Origin: Oopsacas minuta | Lineage: Eukaryota > Porifera > Hexactinellida > Lyssacinosida > Leucopsacidae | Direction of reading: 5' to 3' | Assembly (NCBI GenBank): GCA_024704765.1 | Contig: JAKMXF010000297.1 | Span: forward strand, 364,921-428,920 | Length of the DNA stretch: 64,000 nucleotides | Shown: one piece after another, positions 55,742 to 64,000 of the stretch | Position numbering within the stretch: the stretch's first letter is position 1 | Layout: each line of letters starts with the position of its first letter | Made by a program: the position numbers and the translations under genes | Notes under the pieces: model-generated | What the model saw: the letters and a program-made list of their open reading frames with translations, nothing else | Database searches by the model: none | Told to the model about the DNA's origin: nothing

Positions 55742-58700
55742 CTAATTAGTGTCCCAATCTTCATCGTCAGAATAATCATCATCGTATTCAGAATCTGAGT
55801 CAGATATTTCTATAGCGATACGGCGCGCTAGAATAGAAGCTACATCATTACCTCTAGATGGCTGAGGTGGTTCTTCCTTCCTCTTCTCAACTTTACGCAG
55901 AGTTGTCCCCTAAACAAGAATTACTTTAGTAGCTATAATGTAATATATGGTTAAGCTTAAGTTATACTGTGAATAATGACATACTGCTTGTCAGACGACA
56001 TTAGCGGTGCAACAGGCACAGCGAGCGCTTTACCACTTTTTGAAGGAAATGCGACAGTGTGACTACTGTATGCTACGATACTAAGATATTCTTACTGGCA
56101 ATTACATAATCTCTGTTATTGTAATACGCGCATTGACATCATGTGAGAGAATGTGTTGATATTATCGGATACAATATTAAGATAATCAGACAACAGACCT
56201 GTTTAATCGATAAAAGAAGACCGTCTCTAGCATCTATAGGAGCAGTTTTCTTCTCAACAGTCTTCAACATGTCTCTAGCTGCTCCCATCTCTCCGAGTAT
56301 TGACGACCGAGCATCAATGGTTGAGTCAGCTGGAAGAGGAGGGGAAGGGGGGAGATCATCAGGTACATTGGGCATATTGGGAGGAGGAGCAGGGATGTTG
56401 GCAGGAGGTGGTGACGGCTCTCTGGGCTGTTGAGGAGGAGGAGGTGGTTGACAATACGTTGAAGTAGCAGGGGTGGGAGGGGAGTAGGTAGGAGTAGTAC
56501 TTGAGGGTTGTGGAGGGAGGGAGGATGGAGGAACGGGAGCAGGGGCAGAGGGGGCAGACCTTTTAGGGTGTCTGTGTCCAGTTTCAGACGTCATAGAATC
56601 AGTTGGTATTGGATCAGATGGTACGTATGGAGCGGAAGGAGGAGTGTTAGTGGGATGATGGGGAGGGGCGACAGCTTGTGGGGAGTGAGAACGGGATAGT
56701 TTTGGAGATGGATTGTTTTCTATTCCATTCTCCTCGACGTGGACTTTGGAGGACTCATTAGTGTCTACTGTTGCTCCATCATGAATAGGAACAGAGGGAG
56801 AGGGAGCTGCTTTCTGTTCTAAAATTATAAATAGCAAGATTGATCAAGAAATTTGCATATAATGACAAGATTACTCTCGTAATAATCATATACAAGCACA
56901 ACGGTCATAACGCCGAACTATTTAGATTGTCTCCTCTAATTCTAATTTACTATTACAATCTCAATAAAATATTTCGTAACTATAGCTGAGTGATGGAATT
57001 TTCTTTTATTGTATTACAACATTAAGTAATTAGCAGTAGCTGATCCAGAATTCTCTCAGGATTAGGATTGACAATCAATGGTAATTGCCAAGCAATTATT
57101 ATAAAATTAGGGTATGTCCCCAGAAAATGTGATAATTATTTATCAAATATCATAAAAAAGATTAATGAATTATCATAAGAACCGTAGCAACTAGCAAGAA
57201 ATAATAAATTTGTCCAACCAGATTGTAACTTTGTTACTCTATTGTAGTTTAACGAAATTTATCTCTGATTAGTATCTATTAAATATTAGCATCAGATGTA
57301 AATTCTTAGTTCTCCTTTATGAATTCGCTATTTTATACCCACCAATGATACTGCATACCAACAAGAAGACAACCGAAGACCACATCTTGTTAAAGCAATT
57401 GAATCAATGTATTAACGACCAGATACAGTATAAAGTAGACTTTAGGAATGCAGCACTTTAGGACAGCTCTGACTTCTAATCTGCATGCTAAAATTCCAAG
57501 TCAATTGGAACATGGACGATGTTGCACACAAATAAGGACGTTGCCAGATGTACTGTACCAAGTACTTACTCATTTCTTTGATTTTGCTTAGACATATATG
57601 TTACACACAGTGATAAAATATTCATTCTACACGTAAAGTAAACACTTGTTTAGTATGAAGGCGGACTCAATTCAGACAAACATGCATCATAAATGGCAAA
57701 TCAAATAGTTTAAAGATGTCATTTCAGAGGGGTTAATTTAAGTAGCTTGATTCCATTGGGATTTACGAATAGAGACATTCCAACAGTATAGTTCCCTACT
57801 GATCCATCGAACAGATCTTTAACAGAGAAAGTTGAGTGTGTTTTATTGATGAGATTGAATAGAAGCTCATACTTGTGTGGGTTTGCAAAATCTTGTAAAT
57901 ACAGTACTGCGACTGCAAAGCTTGAATCAGAAAGTTCTTTCTTGAACACAAACCAGAGCTCATCAGGTGATGAATATACCATGCGTGCTTGTTGTCCCTT
58001 AGAGTCCTGATCTACAGCGATAACATCTCTATTGGATATAATCTGGAGAGCGTAATCAGCAAGGTTATTCATATCCACTGAGAGGATGAGGGGGGACGAG
58101 AACATCGCCCACATACCGAATTGAACTTCAGACTGACTCTTACTGAGTGAAAAATCACCCACCAATATCATGTCCGGATCATTCCAGTGACCTGGACCAG
58201 AAAGAGCAGCCATCCAATCTTGATTATGTGCATAGAACATAATTATCCTCTTCACAGAACTCCAGGAGTCCTGAATATCAAAGTAATTCCGCCACAAGTT
58301 GCAAGTATCCATCAGCAGAGTGTAGTTAATCTTCAGACCAGCATTCCAGACGTAAAACGGCCATGAACAGGAATACACCATGTGACGTTTAGTAGCATTA
58401 AGTGACCGCCCCATTAATTGATAACTAGAAGCAATGTCAGACAGCTTAATATTACACCCGTCTAGCTTAACATAGTCTACTCCCCATTTAGCAAAGGTGT
58501 CAGCGTCTAGTTGTTCGTGTCCCCAGGAGCCAGGGTACCCACCACATGTCTTAGATCCCATATCCCCATAAATCCCAAACTTAACACCAAGTTTGTGTAT
58601 TACATTTACAAGGTAAGACATCCCGTTAGGAAATCTCTCCGGGTTAGGGACAAGTTCTCCCGTAACATTGTCACGGGTGTCAGCTAGCCAGCAATCATCT

Positions 58701-61700
58701 ATAATGACGTAGTCGTAACCTATCTTATCCAAACCTTTCTCAATAAGTGCATGAGCTTGTGAGAGTATCAGCTTCTCACCGATGCAAGCATCTGGATAAA
58801 CAACACAATCTACAGTACAAGCAAATCTCTCCCAAGATAACCAACCCATTGGAGGAGTCAGGGCTAAACCGTTATCAAGAGCTCTACATACGTCAGACAA
58901 TGACAGGATAAGAAGACAGCATAAATAAATCAGATCCATCCCAACGATGGAAGTTATATGTTTGATAGTTTGTTAGCTATTTAATCTCTGTGTTATAAGA
59001 ATAGGAATTGACAGCCTATTTGAAATTATTAAATGTTCACAACTACAAAATTATATATCGTAAAAGATAAATGCGCAAATACTTATATTTATTGTAAATG
59101 TGAGAGTTGTTGGTTCAATCAACATTTGTTACAACCTAAGCCTAGAAGGAATTGTCTTCAAGTAGACGTAATGTCTAGTTAATTAATCAATAGTCTTCAT
59201 TTTACAACTGATCAGATATTTAATGAATTAATATTGCCATACAATGTTACAAGGTTCAAGAAATCATAGATAGAACCATCCAAACGGACAGATATGACGT
59301 TTAAGGGATATCAACTAACGCTATTTGTATGTGTAATGATCTGAATATAAGTCATCTTACTTAAGTGATGTATTTTAACCGAATGCTGCCGGTAAAATGT
59401 GTGATTTTATGACGTCAAAAAGTGCTAATATCTCGTATTGAGTGCGAGAATTGGTTAAAACGAAAAATTTAGTATTCCTTTTCATTACGAACGTAACGCT
59501 CATCCGCGATCGGTTATAGTGCAGTGGGAAATTTAAAAGGGCTCTTTTTAAAATGAGAGAGCTTCGCCCTCTCAGTTTGGTGAAAATTACTCCCCAAATT
59601 AACAAATAACTTATATATATATATATATAGCTCAGCTATACTATAGTACAGTTCTTCCATCTTCGAGGAAAGGTCATTTCGGATTAATGAAAGTCACCTT
59701 TCGAATGAGGACATGGGGTTTTTGTATAGCAAAAAAACGGTACTATACTATAGCTCAGGGGCCTTATTAACTAAAATTCTAAGAATTATTCTTACCTTAA
59801 TTCTAAGTGTAATTCTAAGAATAATTCTAAGAATTCATGAAATATTCTTAGTCTTCGTTAAGAATTCTTAACTTGGTTATACTTAACGGATTCTTAGAAT
59901 AATTCTTAGAATTAAGCAATTCTAAGAAAAATTCTTAGAATTGGGTAATTCTACTTGATTGATTCTTGCTATTGATTAATAAAATTTATGCCAATTCATT
60001 CGACTTCAATCGCTTTTTGAGAAGATATGCGCATAGTAGAAAATAATATCCTTCTACTTGTATACTTCATTTATCATTAATGAGATAATTGCCCCACCCA
60101 ATAGCGGGTATTACAACATGTGGATATGATAATCAAACATATTGTCTTAAGCGATGAACAATCTTCTTTGTAAATAAATGCGTATTGATTATAATTCCAT
60201 AGAAAAGTAAAATAAATTATAAGTTTAGTGTCCTCTTTACCTCACTAAATATTTTTCTTAGAATTATTCTAAGAATTTGACTTAAATTAAGCAAAATTCT
60301 AAGAATTTGACTTAAGAATTTTAGTCAATAAGGCCCCTGGTATATAAAAGGAACCTCCCAAATTAATTACGCATGTATATGAGCTGTGTAATATTATCTG
60401 CAATAAGTTTTACGCTTGATTCCTAATAAATCAGCTCATGCACGTCGTCATATGTGAGCTGATGAACTGATCCAGATTCTAATGGACATTCTCCTACAAT
60501 TGAATTGGATGATGTGAAGCCATTAGGAATCAATTCAACAACAATGAATAACGTAGAGATATGCACGTGAAGTACATTACCGTAATGTGTGCACCACGCG
60601 TGGATTTGTTTAAGTATAAAAGACTGCATCTTACGTGATAATACAATATCAGTGTTTTAAACTGAAGGTAGATAGTACATTCTATGAATTACAAACACAA
60701 AGAAAATATGTCAACAGTAATCCGGTCTAATCTCGCCAAATTGGAGAGTACATATGCACTAGAGATTATAAGCAATCTTCAGCAATATTTGGAATGTTCA
60801 ATAAATTCAGCGCCTACCAGCCCCAGAACGGGAGAGTTGTATCTTTTTGTGACAGAACACATATCAAAGAAAGGTAAATATACTATTTTATAAATAATGT
60901 TAGCAAATAACTACAATCATAGCTATGCTACAATGAATAAGAATTAATTATAGGCAAGAGTGGTAAGTAATTTATTGCTCCCATAAGCTATGATAAATCC
61001 TCACGATTGGTAACATGAATACTTGTACGCATTATACAATTATCAAAATTCTCAATCTTGAAAATATTATAACTAATAGCTGTATATTATCCGTTTGCAC
61101 CGAATATAGAACAATTCGGATGTATCCTCCTTCGAAAATGGAAATATATCCATGGAGAGAGGTATGCAATACAAATTGTTATCAATTTAGTAAATTTACG
61201 TATAATTCCCTAATTTAAAATACAAACTCTTTAGATGAGTGGAAATATGACAATCTGAAGTGGATCAATAACTCAAGCAGATTATGTCAGAGAGGAAAAT
61301 TTCAGATAAAACTACACTACTTTACCATAAATATCGGTTTTAGGAACAGAGGTCTATTCTTTAAACAGGTATATGCTACACAAGTAGGAGAATTATACAT
61401 AGCTCTCATATATTATCACGGAAGTAACGAGCATGCAATTAAACTACCACACAGCAAACTCAAACAATTACAAAACAGCATACAAGTTTCTCCAGTAGTA
61501 AACACGTATCAACTGCCACCAAAACGAGACCTTGCAGAATTAGACTTGGTATCTCCAACAATTCTTCTACACAGTCCTACAAAAACCTCTTCAGATGACC
61601 TCAATACCATTTCACCTCAGATCAACAAGACTATACACATTCCTGAGTCAACATTAAGGATGGACAACAACACACGACAACTATACATTCTTGCATTACA

Positions 61701-63759
61701 TCACAAAGCTGAACAACATCCAAATTTAATCTATCAGCTAACAAGCATACCTCAACTCACAGTCATATTCGGCTACAACGACCTCATTCAAGAATTTAGA
61801 CATTTACTCAGAACTTATCCTCTCCCACAACAAATATGCCTGTCACTGGACATCAGTGTTAGAATGGATAATTTCTACGTCACACCTATTTACATTAACT
61901 ATCCGTGCTTTTCTGAGAATCCAAGTTTCCCTGTCTTAGTACTTATCCACGAAATGAAAACATATCAAGCTTACAACTGTCTATTGAATGAGTTGATAGA
62001 ATTAATGCCAGAACTGCTATGTGATAACTATACAGTCAAACTAGATGACAACGAGCTTTCACTCAATAGCTTTAAGAAACATCTCTCCAATGTTAATATA
62101 CACAAAACTGCTTCACAACACAGCCTATCACGTTGTAGCGAGGATAGAGCGATATTGAATAGTCTCTTGTCTATTACTTCCCTTGTTCCAATTGAATTAA
62201 TAGAAATCATGAATAATCATCAGAAAGATATCCTCGAAGAGATAAGTAGGAGCTACAAATCAAAGGGACAATACTGTTTACAAGGACAACAGGCTGCTTG
62301 TCTACAGAATAGCACCTACCAGGTTCTGAAGGTAATTTACTAACTAATCAACCGATTACTGTTGGGATGTTTTTGTAGTCCAAAAGTGTGGGAAGACGTC
62401 GATGTTTTACTGAAATTGTGAAAACCGTCCGATTCATCTCTACGATCATAAATTTCTACCGTGATCGGTTTAATTTACTGAAACGGCTAAGTAATAATAA
62501 ATCTAATTTCCGTACTTTTAGTTTGTGGCAGAATCCAGCCAAATCACTGTTTCACGTAATCGGGGTGAACAATTTACCTAAAATTCAGCAGGCCCTAGTC
62601 TTACCAGTAATTGAATTAAACATTCCTACAGGCTTCCCAAGTAACCATTCAAGATATTCCAGGAATAAAATGGCAATTTCAGAGCAGCCCTAACCAAGAA
62701 CATGACCAGTGTGTTGGCTTTAGCTCCTATGTCATGCTAGAACAGAGCTCAGGTGAGGATTCTCCTATTCAAGGATCTACTACTCCTGTGGTAGTTGATG
62801 TTAATCATTATGAGAGTATCATTTCACAGTCAAATGACAAGTTAATGGACCATTTAGAAATACAGCAGTTCTAGCAGATGAGCTCTCTCTCGTCAATCTT
62901 GAACCAATTTTTGGAATAGGTGTTTCATTTGTAAAACAAAGTACAACAATCCTATTTAGGATTTTATAGGCTGATAATATCTCTGATACTTCATGTTTGT
63001 CCAATTTTCCTTAGGATTGTTACAGTATACTCTATCTATGATTAGTTTTATAATCTTATACGTTGGTTTATCTGTTATATTGTTGTATACAATCCATACA
63101 ATTCAATAATTCAATAAAGAATTAAATTATACATATGGACTGAGTGAATAATTCGTAATGAATATCACAGTGAATCCAGTTTATTATTATCATACCGGTT
63201 AATGGAATAAACTTACGTATTTTCATAAAACGTACAACACCTGACTCTGTAGCCTAGTTGCCTCAATGATTACGCCATCCGTAATTTTCGAAATTGAGTC
63301 TTGTCGCTGGAATACACAAGGTACATGTAGAAAATTAGGGACATTTGACCCATCACTAGTTTTCAATAGTTTAATAGTCTACGATCTACTTAAATAAAAC
63401 GACAGTTTACATGACTGTATTAGTGAAATAATTATCTATTAAATGATACTGAATACGAATGAATCTAATAAACATATCAACTTACTTTTATGGTGTTCAT
63501 CTTGAAATTCCTTATCAAGACCTGTATGCACCTTTCTAGTGGGTCCACTAACTCCCTTATTCCCCTCTCTCCTCTTCCTCTTTTCTCTCCTGTCTCTATG
63601 TCTCTTCTTCTTCTGTTCGATTTCCTTATTCTGCCCCTCTATCCACAGGTTCTTGAAGTAGTCAGGATCTGTGTACAGCTTCATGGCATCCTTACCGTCT
63701 TCTCGTAGAGGCGTAACACGATTCAAGTTTGGAGGCGGCGCACAGCGCCTATATTGCTC
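55742..63759 (-). CDS. WASF: WAVE/SCAR actin-nucleation regulator, 3' part (continues off the right edge)
   Basis: Three exons are seen: 63759-63486, 56818-56199 and 55909-55742, joined in phase 1 then 0, with the stop at 55742-55744. The first carries the end of the SCAR homology domain (NRVTPLREDGKDAMKLYTDP and YFKNLW) and its basic stretch (KKKRHRDRREKRKRR). The second is a 206-codon Pro-rich segment followed by WH2-type sequence (DARSSILGEM..LKTVEKK, then DARDGLLLSIKQ). The third completes the WH2 (GTTLRKV) and has the central helix NDVASILARRIAIE and the acidic end DDDYSDDEDWD, which bind actin and Arp2/3. The N-terminal domain lies beyond base 64000. WAVE acts downstream of Rac in lamellipodia. 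Two apparent WH2 motifs instead of one, and two other genes inside the 6.7 kb intron, are unusual. Confidence 0.92.
57719..58939 (-). CDS. GH27 alpha-galactosidase / alpha-N-acetylgalactosaminidase
   Basis: Single exon, 406 aa. A signal peptide (MDLIYLCCLLILSLSDVCRA) precedes LDNGLALTPPMGWLSWERF, the usual mature start. Catalytic landmarks are kept: IDDCW, KLGVKFGIYGDMG, the nucleophile Asp in YVKLDGCN, and the acid/base Asp in DIQDSW. GPGHWNDPDM is also present. The enzyme is lysosomal in animals and removes terminal alpha-galactose or alpha-GalNAc. The specificity loop reads YSCSWPFYVW: Ser sits where alpha-galactosidase A has Glu and NAGA has Ser, and Phe sits where those have Leu and Ala. 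This leans to NAGA but is not typical. The gene lies inside the WAVE intron on the same strand and has no counterpart in the left duplicate block. Confidence 0.94.
   Translation of the reverse strand: MDLIYLCCLLILSLSDVCRALDNGLALTPPMGWLSWERFACTVDCVVYPDACIGEKLILSQAHALIEKGLDKIGYDYVIIDDCWLADTRDNVTGELVPNPERFPNGMSYLVNVIHKLGVKFGIYGDMGSKTCGGYPGSWGHEQLDADTFAKWGVDYVKLDGCNIKLSDIASSYQLMGRSLNATKRHMVYSCSWPFYVWNAGLKINYTLLMDTCNLWRNYFDIQDSWSSVKRIIMFYAHNQDWMAALSGPGHWNDPDMILVGDFSLSKSQSEVQFGMWAMFSSPLILSVDMNNLADYALQIISNRDVIAVDQDSKGQQARMVYSSPDELWFVFKKELSDSSFAVAVLYLQDFANPHKYELLFNLINKTHSTFSVKDLFDGSVGNYTVGMSLFVNPNGIKLLKLTPLK
58940..60365. other. Intronic/intergenic region with two inverted-repeat elements
   Basis: Lies between the GH27 gene and the right duplication. 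Contains a small inverted repeat 59630-59755 (AGCTATACTATAGTAC against GTACTATACTATAGCT) and the large element 59756-60339. A stem near 59565 (GAGAGAGCTTCGCCCTCTC) is also seen. Confidence 0.6.
59756..60339. mobile_element. Inverted-repeat element with dense AATTCTTAGAATT palindromes (hAT-like ends)
   Basis: Left end CAGGGGCCTTATTAACTAAA and inverted right end CAGGGGCCTTATTGACTAAA. The sub-terminal 180 bases on the left and 80 on the right hold many copies of ATTCTAAGAAT or its variants, like transposase-binding subterminal repeats. No ORF. The 8-bp target duplication is not clear (CTATAGCT against GTATATAA). Confidence 0.75.
60366..63121. repeat. Segmental duplication, right copy
   Basis: Matches 51291-54049. 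It starts at ACGCATGTATATGAGCTGTG and ends within AATACAATCCATACAATTCA. The right copy has an extra AATTC-type repeat unit at its end. Confidence 0.95.
60684..62874 (+). CDS. Unrecognised multi-exon protein, intact copy (568 aa)
   Basis: Exons 60684-60873, 61235-62331, 62379-62555, 62632-62874 join in phase 1, 0, 0 and give 568 aa ending LEIQQF. A 9-base microexon at 60954-60962 would also fit. The N-terminal part has DEWKYDNLKWINNSS and then GELYIALIYYHG. The middle has LTVIFGYNDLIQEF, LSLDISVRMDNFYVTPIYIN and FPVLVLIHEMKTYQAYN; the C-terminus is Ser/Gln-rich. This order reminds me of a large, unnamed invertebrate family with a W-x3-D..W-x-N-N block and a MULE-transposase-like DTTF..HERK block, but later catalytic residues are not seen and the link is unproven. 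It is co-duplicated with the pseudogene at 51608 and lies antisense inside the WAVE intron. Confidence 0.65.
62875..63485. other. Intronic region
   Basis: The end of the duplication, then unique AT-rich sequence. About 63445-63485 matches the flank of the SHD relic at 54380-54420. Nothing else was seen. Confidence 0.5.
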
Positions 63760-63887
63760 CTATTTCAATTAAAGAATAATAATATTCTAATATCAAGCAG
63801 TAGTAATAACCACCACCAATCGAAATTATTATAATTCTATTAATAATATCAATTAACATATCCACAACGATAATAACTCAATATATG

Positions 63888-64000
63888 TTATGTACTATCA
63901 TTATCTGGAGTAGATTCAACTGGATTAGTCAATTCTGTTATGTGTTCAGATTGAGTATGTGTGTCTTCATGCTTAACTTGAGAAGGGATAGCCTCCCCTG
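63888..64000 (-). CDS. Possible 3' end of another minus-strand gene (partial)
   Basis: An open frame of 36 codons runs from the window edge to a TAA at 63888-63890 and encodes an acidic Ser/Thr-rich tail (HEDTHTQSEHITELTNPVE). It does not match WAVE. If real, it is a separate gene that WAVE must splice across. The composition is only weakly convincing. Confidence 0.3.
   Translation of the reverse strand, partial: GEAIPSQVKHEDTHTQSEHITELTNPVESTPDNDST

Noticed and set aside
56143-56433. Plus-strand Gly-rich ORF
   Set aside because: It is the antisense shadow of the Pro-rich WAVE exon.
57339-57385. Minus-strand signal-peptide-like exon (MWSSVVFLLVCSIIGG) followed by a GTATAA donor
   Set aside because: Its phase (2) does not match the next acceptor at 56818, and no other partner was found.
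61080-61161. Exon-like segment of 82 bases (also 52004-52085) between exons 1 and 2 of the unrecognised gene
   Set aside because: It has an acceptor and a GTATGC donor, but including it breaks the frame into the next exon in every phase tried. Joining exon 1 directly to 61235 gives a clean protein.

Overview
This is a eukaryotic, AT-rich window, and the gene set is that of an animal. It holds an Ig-superfamily surface protein, a SLO2-type potassium channel, WAVE/SCAR, the ciliary transition-zone protein tectonic, TMEM33, HSD17B12-type and RDH-type dehydrogenases, and a GH27 lysosomal glycosidase. Introns are mostly short (about 40-500 bp), with GT..AG ends. Coding regions are compact and intergenic space is full of small inverted-repeat transposon remnants. 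An early-branching animal such as a sponge fits this picture, and a glass sponge is my best guess, but nothing in the window proves the taxon.

Layout. 1-5.2 kb: 5' part of a minus-strand Ig-domain gene with a 3.6 kb transposon-filled intron. 5.2-8.5 kb: repeats. 8.6-12.3 kb: a plus-strand intronless SLO2-like channel. 13.4-48.2 kb: fourteen recognised genes all on the minus strand. From high to low coordinates they are an FG-GAP membrane protein, UBXN7, FUNDC, V-ATPase subunit E, two near-identical retinol-dehydrogenase-like SDRs, TMEM33, HSD17B12, NUB1, cardiolipin synthase, glutamate dehydrogenase, tectonic nested with an ankyrin-DHHC palmitoyltransferase, and HMG-CoA reductase. I joined exons by reading splice sites. 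The assembled lengths are 889 aa for HMGCR, 519 for GDH, 226 for V-ATPase E, 426 for UBXN7, 288 for TMEM33 and 174 for FUNDC, with every intron in phase, which supports the models.

48.5-64 kb is a duplicated region. The right copy carries the 3' half of a WAVE/SCAR gene (minus strand). Its 6.7 kb intron contains an alpha-galactosidase-family gene and an unrecognised plus-strand gene of 568 aa. The left copy carries broken relics of two WAVE exons and a copy of the unrecognised gene disabled by two single-base indels.

Functionally the block is housekeeping. It covers sterol and lipid metabolism in the ER (HMGCR, HSD17B12, RDH-like), mitochondrial metabolism and quality control (GDH, CRLS1, FUNDC), the ubiquitin/NEDD8 system (UBXN7, NUB1), vesicle acidification (V-ATPase E), protein palmitoylation, cilia (tectonic) and actin nucleation (WAVE). 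The uniform orientation, several short intergenic gaps and frequent acceptor-like sequences just before start codons raise the possibility of operon-like transcription with spliced-leader processing. This is only an inference.
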